Origin: CALKZN01 sp050633785
GTDB taxonomy: Bacteria > Pseudomonadota > Gammaproteobacteria > Arenicellales > Arenicellaceae
DNA: 64,000 nucleotides
Assembly (NCBI GenBank): GCA_050633785.1
Contig: JBOEHE010000035.1
Location: 74,468-138,467, forward strand
Reading direction: 5' to 3'
Within the stretch, counting starts at the first letter, position 1, and each line of letters starts with the position of its first letter. Shown here one piece after another: positions 17,813 to 25,327 of this stretch. Below the pieces are notes generated by a model. The model saw nothing but the letters and a program-made list of their open reading frames with translations, searched no databases and was not told the origin of the DNA. A program made the translations under genes and the position numbers.

Positions 17813-18660
17813 CAGTTCAGTTCCTGAAAATGTTGTTTGATATGCTGTTCGAAGCGCCTGCTGACTGGTGCCTTTTCGCCATAATGCAGGATGACTTTGA
17901 TGGTGTTGTCACAGTTTGACCAGCCGCGAACATTGCTATTTGCTACCCAGAAAGAGCGATGGATCTGTACGCCGTAATCAGCTGGAATTTCTGCAACTGC
18001 CTGACCAAACCTGTAAAGAATTAATTCGTCTCCCAGTTCGGTTGTGACTTTTAAGTAGTGCTCTTGGGCTTGTAATAATTGGGGTTCTGCCCGCACTTTT
18101 GTCGATAGTTTGTTCACAAAACCAGCCTGCATGGCAAAAGCCAGCCGGTTGGATGAGTCTGAGGGCTCTGCTGCCTTCTTTGTGCCTGGCCGCACATGGA
18201 AATGCAGCAGATACATCAGTGTGCCAAACACGATGTGTCTGGGCAGGATATTCACAGTCATATTCCAAAGTAGAGGTGTAATGAACCCTGTGCTTTGCAA
18301 TTCCCTGATGGCATAGGATGTGGCTGGCCTGCCAGTAGCGATATCAAGCATCGAAATTGCCAGACCAAATGGAAGCCAGCTGATAATAGTTGCAAGGATA
18401 AATACAAAGCCATCAGATTGGTTTGGACTGAGCTGCTTTAATAAGTAAAAGATGCCAAATATGAAACTCGCATCAAGCAATAAATAGATAAACCAATAAG
18501 CGCTGCGCAACCACCAGTTGTCTCCGGGCCAGAAAGCAAATGTATGTGAACTCAGATTAAATGCAAAGACCAATAGCAAGATGCAATACAGGCTGTTTCT
18601 GGAATTCAGTAATTTTTCCATGCTGTTTGTACTCATTGCATGATTGCCATTGATGAACAA
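17812..18660 (-). CDS. Membrane-bound LytTR-family transcriptional regulator
   Basis: The product has 282 residues, or 274 if the ATG at 18636 is used. Residues about 20-165 contain four hydrophobic segments (YCILLLVFAFNL, YWFIYLLLDASFIFGIFYLL, GFVFILATIISWLPFGLAI, HIVFGTLMYLLHF). The C-terminal 100 residues are a LytTR DNA-binding domain: LQAQEHYLKVTTELGDELILYR and GVQIHRSFWVANSNV. This is a membrane-anchored one-component LytTR regulator without a kinase nearby. The following coupled gene encodes an exported cysteine-rich protein that could be its target or partner (inference). Confidence 0.85.
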   Translation of the reverse strand: MFINGNHAMSTNSMEKLLNSRNSLYCILLLVFAFNLSSHTFAFWPGDNWWLRSAYWFIYLLLDASFIFGIFYLLKQLSPNQSDGFVFILATIISWLPFGLAISMLDIATGRPATSYAIRELQSTGFITPLLWNMTVNILPRHIVFGTLMYLLHFHVRPGTKKAAEPSDSSNRLAFAMQAGFVNKLSTKVRAEPQLLQAQEHYLKVTTELGDELILYRFGQAVAEIPADYGVQIHRSFWVANSNVRGWSNCDNTIKVILHYGEKAPVSRRFEQHIKQHFQELN

Positions 18661-18766
18661 TGAATGCTAGTCATGAATAAAGCTTCTTTGTTGGTGATTT
18701 GTCGGTTGTTCATCATCTTCAGATAGGAATAATTACCCTTACGTTTAATTTTATAGAGGAAAAATT

Positions 18767-19288
18767 ATGTTCTTTAAGTCGTTAATAATTGGACTATTGT
18801 CTGCAGGTTTTTCGTTGCTTGTCAATGCGGAAAATACATTGAGCATCAATAGTTCTGCATTTACCGATGGCGGTAAATTACCCAAACAATATACCTGCAA
18901 TGGTAAAGATATCTCACCGCCTATTGCCATCAGTGGAGCACCCGAAGGTACTCAGAGCTTTGTATTGATTATGGACGACCCGGATGCTCCAAGTGGAACC
19001 TGGTTGCATTGGTTGGTGTATAATTTGCCAGCAAATACAACTGAAATCGCTGAAAAGTCGTCAAAGAAACCGGTCTGGGATGATGGCACTATGCAAGGGA
19101 AAAACAGTTGGGATGATGCCCGATACGGTGGCGCATGCCCGCCAGATGGAGAACATCGTTATTTTTTCAAACTCTATGCTCTGGATACCAAACTGGATTT
19201 GAAAAAGAAAGCGCGTCTGGGCAAAGTGAAAAAAGCCATGAAAGGTCATATTCTGGCAGAAACAGTCATCATGGCTAAATATGGTTAA
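18767..19288 (+). CDS. Exported YbhB/YbcL (PEBP) family protein
   Basis: The 173-residue protein has a signal peptide (MFFKSLIIGLLSAGFSLLVNA) and the bacterial phosphatidylethanolamine-binding fold: FTDGGKLPKQYTCNGKDISPP, DDPDAPSGTWLHWLVYNLP, YGGACPPDGEHRYFFKLYALD. The DPDAP and GPCPP-like motifs form the ligand pocket in this family. The physiological role in bacteria is unclear. AGAGGAAAA precedes the start. It is divergent from the LytTR gene, with about 106 bases between starts. Confidence 0.9.
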   Translation: MFFKSLIIGLLSAGFSLLVNAENTLSINSSAFTDGGKLPKQYTCNGKDISPPIAISGAPEGTQSFVLIMDDPDAPSGTWLHWLVYNLPANTTEIAEKSSKKPVWDDGTMQGKNSWDDARYGGACPPDGEHRYFFKLYALDTKLDLKKKARLGKVKKAMKGHILAETVIMAKYG

Positions 19289-19523
19289 CGCTAAGCTAGG
19301 CACCCTGAACAGACCATTACTTTGAAGGGGTGTCACGAGTGCATCGAAGAAGGAGAGTAGCCAGCGATTCTTAAATACACTGGTTATTCTCATTCCTTGA
19401 TTGAATTTTGTTTTCAATAAGAAGTTGATAGGTGATTAATATCAAGTCTTTCTACAAAAAAACAAATAGGAGTGGCGTTTTTATTTTTGCCGATTATGAC
19501 AAATAGCAATGCCTGTTATACAC

Positions 19524-20135
19524 TCAAATCAAGTTGTTTTTCTTGGCAAACGGATCCCATCTCGAATCTGAATGCCATTCATATTCAGCCCAATCAGCAA
19601 CTTTCTCACTCGTTCCTCGCCCAAGTATACTTTCGATTATGCCTAGCGCCATATCCATGCCTGCCGAAACACCAGATGAAGTAAAAAACTTACCATCTTG
19701 TACCCATCTTGATTGAGGAATCCATTGCACGTTTAAGCTTTGAGATTTGACCCAATTGTAAGCGTTCTTATTTGTAGTAGCACGTTTGTCATTTATAATG
19801 CCGCTTTTCGCAAGTAGCGCACTACCGGTACAAACGGAACTAACTACGTCTGCGGTGCGAGATTGATCAGCTATCCAGTCTAATAATTTGAGGTTATTTA
19901 CTTCCATCCTTGTACCCTTACCGCCCGGGACAAGCAATATATTGTACGAATGATCGTTATCTATGGTTTGATCAATTACTGAACGTGGCCCTTGAGCACT
20001 TCTAACATATCCTTCTTGTTCTCCAACTAAAGAGATTGAAAATTGATCAGGCAACAATCCAAAGAATTCGACAGGCCCAAAGACATCCAGCAATTCAAAA
20101 TCGTTAAATAAAACAACACCTATACTAAATTTCAT
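19524..20135 (-). CDS. DJ-1/PfpI family protein, isonitrile-hydratase-like
   Basis: This 203-residue protein of the class-I glutamine-amidotransferase-like superfamily carries the nucleophile elbow SVCTGSALLAKSG near residue 100 and an early acidic FNDFELLDVFGPVEFF, as in isonitrile hydratase and the sensor half of GlxA proteins. The substrate is unknown. It lies 17 bases after the DUF1272 gene on the same strand. A regulator with a homologous domain is transcribed divergently, which suggests paralogous enzyme and sensor parts for one small molecule (inference). Confidence 0.87.
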   Translation of the reverse strand: MKFSIGVVLFNDFELLDVFGPVEFFGLLPDQFSISLVGEQEGYVRSAQGPRSVIDQTIDNDHSYNILLVPGGKGTRMEVNNLKLLDWIADQSRTADVVSSVCTGSALLAKSGIINDKRATTNKNAYNWVKSQSLNVQWIPQSRWVQDGKFFTSSGVSAGMDMALGIIESILGRGTSEKVADWAEYEWHSDSRWDPFAKKNNLI

Positions 20136-20152
20136 GACGATATTTTGCTCAT

Positions 20153-20437
20153 TTAGGAAATTCGATTTCGTATTATGGTTTTCTCACCTTTAACGATGTT
20201 TATTTCGTAATTACTTAGAATTCGTTTACCAGAGGAAATCGGATTCCGTTTTAGGGCATCCCCCTCACGTGTTGGCCTGGGTAACGAACTACCTCCACAG
20301 TTTGGGCATCTATTAGAGAAAAGGGACTCAATACATGAAGCGCAGAATGTGCATTCAAACGAGCAAATCATAGCTTCAGTTGAATCAGGGGGGAGATCTT
20401 TATCGCAGCATTCACAGTTTGGTCTAAGTTCTAACAT
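20153..20437 (-). CDS. DUF1272 small zinc-binding protein
   Basis: This 94-residue protein has the DUF1272 pattern MLELRPNCECCDKDLPPDS, then CSFECTFCASCIE and CPNCGGSS. The paired cysteines suggest two structural zinc sites. The C-terminal 35 residues are basic and less conserved. AGGAAAG precedes the ATG. It is the first gene of a two-gene unit with the DJ-1-like protein. Function is unknown; a redox or metal adaptor role is only a guess. Confidence 0.85.
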   Translation of the reverse strand: MLELRPNCECCDKDLPPDSTEAMICSFECTFCASCIESLFSNRCPNCGGSSLPRPTREGDALKRNPISSGKRILSNYEINIVKGEKTIIRNRIS

Positions 20438-20501
20438 CTTATCTTTCCTCGACTAGTAAAAGACGTAGATTAATGAATCTCATTGTGGCATAAATGCCAA
20501 T

Positions 20502-21488
20502 ATGCGTTTAAATACTGCCAAAAAAGTTGTTGCCGTTTATATACTTGTATTTGAAGACTTCAATCTCCTCGATGTTGCGGGCCCAACTCAGGTATTCACA
20601 CAAGCAAATGATGTGACCTCAAATTCAACAATCGAATACCGAGTCACAGCCGTTTCAAAGACGGGCGGCTTAGTACGATCCAATAGTGGTTTGAGTCTGT
20701 GTACGTCTAAAATTAATGAAGTAAGTGTTAAGAAAAGTACACTGTTGGTAGCTGGCGGGAATGGTGTAGATAGAGCTATAAAAGATGATGGCTTATTAAA
20801 ATGGATTAAAGAAGTTTCCTCTATAAAAGAAAACCGACTAGGCTCAATCTGCACAGGCGCCTTTTTACTGGCAAAAGCGGGAATACTGGATGGAAGAAAA
20901 GCAGTTACCCATTGGCGCTCCGTTCAGCTGCTTCAAACTGATTACCCTGCAATTACAGTGGAATGTGATCCAATTTACATTCATGATCAGGGTGTCTGGA
21001 CGTCAGCAGGAATTTCATCTGGGATTGATCTTGCGCTGGCAATGGTTAGCGAGGATTTAGGGCGCAATTCTTCTCTAGAGACTGCCCGAGAACTGGTTGT
21101 CTATTTAAAACGGTCTGGAGGGCAATCTCAATTTAGTACGCTACTACTAAATCAGATGAAAGATAAAAATGAATTGTTTCACTCACTACATAACTGGATA
21201 GAAAATAATCTTAATTCAGACCTATCAATTGAGAGATTAGCCGATAGAATGAACATGAGCGTGCGAACATTTTATCGCTTGTACAAAAAAACAAATGGCA
21301 TTTCTCCTGCCAAGAACATTGAGAAGATTAGAATTGAATCAGCAAAAGGAAAGTTAGAAAATTCGATATCAAGTCTACAGAATGTAGCAGCTGCCTGCGG
21401 CTTTGGAAATGAAGGTCATTTTCGTCGTGTCTTTATTCGGCAAGTTGGGGTAAGCCCTTATGAATACCGTCAACGATTTAAGCTTTAG
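20502..21488 (+). CDS. GlxA-family transcriptional regulator (DJ-1 sensor + AraC HTH)
   Basis: The 328-residue regulator joins an N-terminal DJ-1/PfpI-like sensor domain (VAVYILVFEDFNLLDVAGPTQVF; elbow LGSICTGAFLLAKAG near 110) to a C-terminal AraC-type double helix-turn-helix (LSIERLADRMNMSVRTFYRLYKK, then CGFGNEGHFRRVFIRQVGVSPYEYRQRF). It is divergent from DUF1272/DJ-1 with only 64 bases between starts, so it probably controls them. No Shine-Dalgarno is obvious at the ATG. Confidence 0.92.
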   Translation: MRLNTAKKVVAVYILVFEDFNLLDVAGPTQVFTQANDVTSNSTIEYRVTAVSKTGGLVRSNSGLSLCTSKINEVSVKKSTLLVAGGNGVDRAIKDDGLLKWIKEVSSIKENRLGSICTGAFLLAKAGILDGRKAVTHWRSVQLLQTDYPAITVECDPIYIHDQGVWTSAGISSGIDLALAMVSEDLGRNSSLETARELVVYLKRSGGQSQFSTLLLNQMKDKNELFHSLHNWIENNLNSDLSIERLADRMNMSVRTFYRLYKKTNGISPAKNIEKIRIESAKGKLENSISSLQNVAAACGFGNEGHFRRVFIRQVGVSPYEYRQRFKL

Positions 21489-21737
21489 TTTTTGAATGCC
21501 AGAAAAGGCAAAATTGAGTCAAATTAGAATTAGGTGACTGTCTCAGGCATACTCAAAACGGTCATTGCGGTATTTTAGATATGCGACTTAGAATTGCGCT
21601 GACAAGAGCCGAAATATATTATGGGTTTTCTTGTAAGTTTCTGGAAATAAAACATAAAATATTTTAGTGAATAAAAATCGACATTCAATTGCTCCGACAC
21701 GAAGTCGGCGCAACGGGACGCGCAACGGATAATATTT
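21489..21737. other. Gene-free stretch left of the cassette array
   Basis: No credible gene is present. A stem-loop with TTGCTCCGAC (21689-21698) against GTCGGCGCAA (21704-21713) is present, followed by short repeats of CGCAACGG. This could be a remnant of an attC site or of the integron's proximal region. A reverse 68-codon open frame here looks spurious. Confidence 0.4.
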
Positions 21738-21832
21738 ATCTAACACTATGATTTTAATAAAAAAGCCACAAGCCGGTTTTGCATGAAAAAACAAACTAAA
21801 CCGACTCTGAGTTGGTGAATAAGCTGTTATGA
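21738..21832 (+). repeat. Candidate proximal attC (or attI-like) site
   Basis: ATCTAAC (21738-21744) fits RYYYAAC and GTTATGA (21826-21832) fits the R' core. An inner CCGACTC/GAGTTGG palindrome lies at 21801-21814. Pairing of the outer arms is weak, so the left boundary is uncertain. The R' end is supported by its complement at 22131. Confidence 0.45.
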
Positions 21833-22113
21833 GTAGTTTCCACCTAAATAAATTAATTGAGTCAAAACTTAAAGGTGATAAATCTCGTGTTCATGAACTA
21901 TTTCAAGATGACTCAATACTTATTGAACTTTTAAACAATGAACATTCAAATGATTGGTTCCGTTTTAAAGAAAACACTTTTGATGGCGAATACCTTATTA
22001 AAAACAATAATAGCTATATATGCTACCAACAAGATCGCGGTCATAAATTTGGTGTTGCAGAATTTAAAAATATTGCTCAAGCAGCTCAATACTTGTTTAA
22101 AAGAAGGTATTAA
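21829..22113 (+). CDS. Cassette gene 1: small cytoplasmic protein, unknown
   Basis: The ATG lies inside the R' core (GTTATGA), so the gene starts at the cassette boundary as is usual. The 94-residue product is charged and mixed alpha/beta, with no signal peptide or membrane segment. It includes DWFRFKENTFDGEYLIKNNNSYICYQQDRG. Length and charge resemble immunity-type or antitoxin-type cassette proteins, but I see no specific family. It has no Shine-Dalgarno of its own. Confidence 0.65.
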   Translation: MSSFHLNKLIESKLKGDKSRVHELFQDDSILIELLNNEHSNDWFRFKENTFDGEYLIKNNNSYICYQQDRGHKFGVAEFKNIAQAAQYLFKRRY

Positions 22114-22130
22114 AATTGTGTTTAATTCAC

Positions 22131-22150
22131 TCATAACAAGTCAAAGCACT
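22131..22150 (+). repeat. Half attC site (R'' arm only) between cassette genes 1 and 2
   Basis: TCATAAC followed by AAGTC has the form of an attC R''-L'' arm, and it is the exact complement of the R' core at 21826. Only 13 bases separate it from the next ATG, so the L'-R' arm is missing. The site has apparently been lost by deletion, fusing two cassettes. Confidence 0.6.
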
Positions 22151-22588
22151 ATGAAAATTTTATTTGTCGTCATAGCTTTAATATCTTTTTCGGCTCATGG
22201 CTGGGAAAAACTTGATAAAGAGTTCTCAGTGCTTAATACAGATATGCGCCATATGTGGAGTGGAGGCGCTTGGCAACACGAAGAAAAAGAAGGTTTCTAT
22301 CGCTTTCTTGTTGCCGGTGGCGGCTACGAGCACTACAAATCAAAGCTTTATGTACAGTGGCTAGTACATGGCTCTGACATGGAAGCGCCTAGAGTTATTC
22401 GCACTATTGAAATTAAGCAGCTAAACGATAATCCGCTTTACGCGTTCAATCTTCCAGCCTGTGGTGGAGGTTGGAAATGTAATAGTGTTGAGCTTGAGGC
22501 AACTCATACATATGAATTAACTCGGCATAAATTTAAAATATCATTAACAGATATAGGTAAATATGAGTTCGTGGCAAGTGCCTTGTAA
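22151..22588 (+). CDS. Cassette gene 2: exported protein, unknown
   Basis: From the ATG at 22151 the product has 145 residues: a short signal peptide (MKILFVVIALISFSAHG) and a mature part rich in aromatic residues, with CGGGWKCNS. An open frame begins upstream at 21938, but it overlaps gene 1 out of frame and lacks coding character. The stop codon overlaps the R'' core of the next attC (TTGTAAC). The function is unknown and no family was recognised. Confidence 0.7.
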   Translation: MKILFVVIALISFSAHGWEKLDKEFSVLNTDMRHMWSGGAWQHEEKEGFYRFLVAGGGYEHYKSKLYVQWLVHGSDMEAPRVIRTIEIKQLNDNPLYAFNLPACGGGWKCNSVELEATHTYELTRHKFKISLTDIGKYEFVASAL

Positions 22589-22681
22589 CAAGGCCATTAA
22601 ATACGTTCCGGCCACAAAAAACGTGGCCTGTACCGGACTGCCTGTGAGATGCTTCGGAATCCGTTTATGGCGGCGTTATGT
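22583..22681 (+). repeat. attC site (99 bases)
   Basis: R'' TTGTAAC (22583-22589) and R' GTTATGT (22675-22681) bound an imperfect palindrome. The arm GCCATTAAATACGTTCC pairs well with the complement of the segment ending CCGTTTATGGC. An inner CCGG palindrome is also present. Confidence 0.8.
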
Positions 22682-22721
22682 GTCTCTTTTACTTAGTTAA
22701 ATTTTTTAGGAAATACTACTA

Positions 22722-23933
22722 ATGAAACGTAAAGTCTTTATATGGGTTGTCGGTTTAATCGCATTTACTATTGCAATACTGGTGTATTTAATACAGACAG
22801 GGGAACGAGGCCTGTCTAGACAAACAACTCAACCTCTTAGATCTCTCGAAGTCATAAGACTGGATGTTACTGATAGTAAAAACTTAGGCTGGGATCCGCA
22901 ACGTCTCGATAAGGTGTTTGATTACGCAGCGACATTGAGTAGCGATACGCTGGTGATCGTAACAAAAGGCCGAACTGTTGGCTCATTTGGTAACCTTAAA
23001 ACTTCCTATAATACCCATTCTATCCGCAAAGCATTTCTCAGTGCGTTAGTTGGACAGCATATTGGTTCAAATTCCGGGGAAATTCGGCTTGACGCCACAC
23101 TACAAGAATTGGGTATTGATGATACACCGAAGCCTCTCAGTAATATGCAAAAGCAGGCAACCGTTGAGCATTTACTGAAAAGTGTGTCTGGAATCAATCA
23201 CCCCGCTGCTGCCGGGGGTGGATTTACTGCGGACACAAACCACCGCTTGGGCCAAAGTCAAAATAACCCCGGTACTCTATGGGCCTATAATAATTGGGAT
23301 TACAATGCACTCACCACAATCTTCGAAACGCGCACGGGAATGACAATAGCGGAAGGGTTCCAGATAGGCATTGCACAGCCTATGGCAATGAAAGACTTCG
23401 AACTTAATAACGTGTCCTACATTAGTGAACCAGAGCTATCGCAGCACAAGGCAGCGGCATTTCGTATGTCGGCGCGTGACTTAGTAAAATTTGGGCAACT
23501 TTATCTCGACAAAGGACGGATAAATGATCAGCAAATCATACCATCCTCATGGATTAGTCATGTCACCACTGATTTTGCGAAAACAGGACGTGATGATTTA
23601 AGATGGGGGCACGGCTATTTATGGTGGATTCCGAGCCCTGAAATAGGTCTGCCAACGGGGTCGTTTTGGGCATGGGGGCTTGGAAACCAAGCAGTCTTTG
23701 TCATTCCGGAATGGGATACGGTTATTGTTCATCAGTCTGATACAACTGAATTCATCAAGCGATTTATTCCTATGATAAAAAATGGCCAGGAGGCAGAAAA
23801 AACTATTGAACAGCTGATCCTATCATGTGTAAAACGAGACGCTCGAAAAAGTGAATACTGTATCGAACACCGATTCACAACTCGGCGTGAATTCGAAAAA
23901 CTGATATCTCTTATTGTCGTAGCACGTCTTTAA
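22722..23933 (+). CDS. Cassette gene 3: membrane-anchored serine hydrolase of the beta-lactamase/PBP-like family
   Basis: This 403-residue protein has an N-terminal membrane anchor or uncleaved signal (VFIWVVGLIAFTIAILVYLI). The serine-hydrolase fold of class C beta-lactamases and esterases follows, with catalytic SIRK (near residue 101-104) and the second motif YNN (WAYNNWDYNAL, near 191). The third motif region is WAWGLGNQ. Family members include D-aminopeptidases and esterases, so antibiotic hydrolysis cannot be inferred. AGGAAA precedes the start. At 1.2 kb it is a large cassette. Confidence 0.82.
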   Translation: MKRKVFIWVVGLIAFTIAILVYLIQTGERGLSRQTTQPLRSLEVIRLDVTDSKNLGWDPQRLDKVFDYAATLSSDTLVIVTKGRTVGSFGNLKTSYNTHSIRKAFLSALVGQHIGSNSGEIRLDATLQELGIDDTPKPLSNMQKQATVEHLLKSVSGINHPAAAGGGFTADTNHRLGQSQNNPGTLWAYNNWDYNALTTIFETRTGMTIAEGFQIGIAQPMAMKDFELNNVSYISEPELSQHKAAAFRMSARDLVKFGQLYLDKGRINDQQIIPSSWISHVTTDFAKTGRDDLRWGHGYLWWIPSPEIGLPTGSFWAWGLGNQAVFVIPEWDTVIVHQSDTTEFIKRFIPMIKNGQEAEKTIEQLILSCVKRDARKSEYCIEHRFTTRREFEKLISLIVVARL

Positions 23934-23955
23934 GTTTTTAGACGATGATGACAAC

Positions 23956-24017
23956 ACATAACTAAGCCGTCAAAAAGGAAGCGCAAAAAGCTCGCTCCTT
24001 TTACGGCGGCGTTATGT
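23956..24017 (+). repeat. attC site (62 bases)
   Basis: ACATAAC (23956-23962) and GTTATGT (24011-24017) are perfect inverse complements. Between them, CCGTCAAAAAGGAAGCG folds against CGCTCCTTTTACGG. This is the clearest attC in the array. Confidence 0.88.
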
Positions 24018-24036
24018 TCTTAAATAACCGTGAACT

Positions 24037-24375
24037 ATGAAGAAACTGACAACTATATTAAATATAATTGCAATAATATTAGCTGCCTACGCTCTCTTTG
24101 CTTTCAGCCATAAGCTTCAACTTATCAATATTTTGATATTTGGAATGGCGCTAAGTTCTATTTATGGTCAGCAGAAAAAAGTGTTTCATTGGATCACGCT
24201 GATATTGAATGTTCTTTGTTTTGGGTTTGGTCTTTTTGCAATTATTGGGATTTTAACTATGGGGGGGCTTCCAGCCAATTCATCATTTTTTACATCAATA
24301 ATTCCATTATTCATAATGTTCGTTCTAGTTCCATTTATGAACTTGAAATATGTATACCCTAAAATCAAAACATAA
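24037..24375 (+). CDS. Cassette gene 4: small integral membrane protein, unknown
   Basis: The 112-residue product has four hydrophobic segments (ILNIIAIILAAYALFAF, LINILIFGMALSSIYG, WITLILNVLCFGFGLFAIIGIL, FTSIIPLFIMFVLVPFM) separated by short basic loops. The stop (TAA) lies inside the R'' core ACATAAC of its attC. No family was recognised; small membrane proteins are common in cassette arrays. Confidence 0.72.
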   Translation: MKKLTTILNIIAIILAAYALFAFSHKLQLINILIFGMALSSIYGQQKKVFHWITLILNVLCFGFGLFAIIGILTMGGLPANSSFFTSIIPLFIMFVLVPFMNLKYVYPKIKT

Positions 24376-24428
24376 CAAACAGTTGAAAATGGACAACGTA
24401 AATGTTGACCTTTAACTGGGCGTTAAAG
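24370..24428 (+). repeat. attC site (59 bases)
   Basis: R'' ACATAAC (24370-24376) and R' GTTAAAG (24422-24428) flank arms CAGTTGAAAATGGACAAC and GTTGACCTTTAACTG, which pair with a few bulged bases on one side. Such unpaired bases are typical of attC strand recognition. Confidence 0.85.
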
Positions 24429-24802
24429 TGATCGCATTGGTTAATTTTTTGATGGCGAGTACTGTGGTTTTTGCTGAAGTGAGCTTTTCAGAGACCTTGC
24501 ACTGTGAATATCAAAAAGGGCAGGTTTTATCGAAATCTGAATCAGAAAATGTTAAAAACTCTACTCCGCTAAAATGGACATTTAATGGCTTGAGAACTGA
24601 TAAACCAATGTTCATTTCGGGCGGTGACGTAAAGCCGGTTGTTGCCGTTGAAGTCAACGGAGGGTTTTCTATCTACAGCCCTTATGCGTCTGGCGCACAT
24701 AGTTTTACGATATGGTCATCAGGCGAAAGCTATTGGAATAAACAGTCTAATTTAATAGGTAATATTGGTAGTCAGCAATATATAGGTACATGTACAAACT
24801 AA
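24428..24802 (+). CDS. Cassette gene 5: small exported protein, unknown
   Basis: From GTG at 24428, the last base of the R' core, the product has 124 residues. It begins with a short hydrophobic signal (VIALVNFLMASTVVFA) that lacks the usual basic start. The mature part has one CEY and one CTN cysteine at the two ends and beta-type sequence (FSIYSPYASGAHSFTIW). The function is unknown. A later ATG at 24452 would break the signal. Confidence 0.65.
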   Translation: MIALVNFLMASTVVFAEVSFSETLHCEYQKGQVLSKSESENVKNSTPLKWTFNGLRTDKPMFISGGDVKPVVAVEVNGGFSIYSPYASGAHSFTIWSSGESYWNKQSNLIGNIGSQQYIGTCTN

Positions 24803-24803
24803 A

Positions 24804-24888
24804 TTATAACAAGGCCAATCATTCGGAAGTCAAAACCTTCGCTCCTTAGTCGCTACGGTTTTGCCTCCGGTGTTGGCGGCGCGAATGA
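24804..24888 (+). repeat. Terminal attC site with degenerate R'
   Basis: R'' TTATAAC (24804-24810) begins a long palindrome. GCCAATCATTCGGAAGTC and the next six bases pair with the complement of the segment ending GGTGTTGGC (24869-24877). The expected GTTATG end reads GCGCGAATG, so the R' core has decayed or marks the junction with flanking DNA. Confidence 0.7.
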
Positions 24889-25327
24889 CCGCTTAGGGCA
24901 AAGAGTACTCAGTGATTGACTTTTTAATCGGGCAATAGAAATACTCAAAGCAGTCGCTCAAAGAACCCATGGTCGGTTTCTGGATAATGGCTGCTGTACT
25001 ATTTGTAAATTGATTTCAAGAGAGAAAGTCTGACAAATCAAACGCACAACCTAATACATGGAGCTCTTGGCTTACTTTTACAAGCATTTCAATGGCACAC
25101 AATAAGGTAGTGGTTATTCCTATGTCTGGTGATAACCTAAAGTCACTCGCGAATGTAGTAACTGTAGCTAAACAAAATGGTAATTTTAGTGACCCAGTGA
25201 CGGCGATGGCTTACGTTGCTTAAAATGTTTTGGTGGGATTAGAAAGCCCCTAAATTGGCATAAGCACCAACTGATAAAGATTCTTGATATAGACTCAGCT
25301 GGTGCTCATTCTGGCAGTTTTCAAATG
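24889..25327. other. Non-coding stretch right of the cassette array
   Basis: About 440 bases with no full gene. It contains a 43-codon open frame at 25092-25223, annotated separately as a likely gene fragment. No further attC core was seen. Confidence 0.5.
25092..25223 (+). pseudogene. Short gene fragment, 43 codons
   Basis: The frame reads MAHNKVVVIPMSGDNLKSLA, then NVVTVAKQNGNFSDPVTAM, and stops. The phrases KVVVIPM-GD and NVVTVAK-GG-F-DPV-A resemble the N-terminal junction of large exported beta-helix or tail-fibre-like proteins of marine gammaproteobacteria, as I remember them. No signal peptide and no downstream domain are present, so it is probably a remnant. Confidence 0.4.

Larger units (their letters stand above)
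21738..24888 (+). mobile_element. Integron gene-cassette array without an integrase in the window (CALIN-like)
   Basis: Five short genes on one strand are separated by imperfect palindromes of 59-99 bases bounded by R''-type YATAAC and R'-type GTTATG or GTTAAAG cores. Gene stops fall inside the R'' core (22586-22588, 24373-24375). The first bases of each cassette are complementary to the R'' at its own end, the signature of integrated cassettes: GTTATGA (21826) with TCATAAC (22131); GTTATGT (22675) with ACATAAC (23956); GTTATGT (24011) with ACATAAC (24370). No tyrosine recombinase is encoded within 64 kb, so this is a cluster of attC sites lacking integrase or the distal part of a larger integron. 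Confidence 0.85.

Noticed and set aside
19472..19716. Forward open frames at the 3' end of the DJ-1-like gene
   Set aside because: They are antisense to a clear coding gene and have no family features.
21588..21794. Reverse 68-codon open frame left of the cassette array
   Set aside because: It runs through the stem-loop and the candidate attC, and its peptide looks like translated repeat DNA.
21938..22150. Upstream extension of cassette gene 2
   Set aside because: It overlaps cassette gene 1 out of frame. The ATG at 22151 begins a proper signal peptide.
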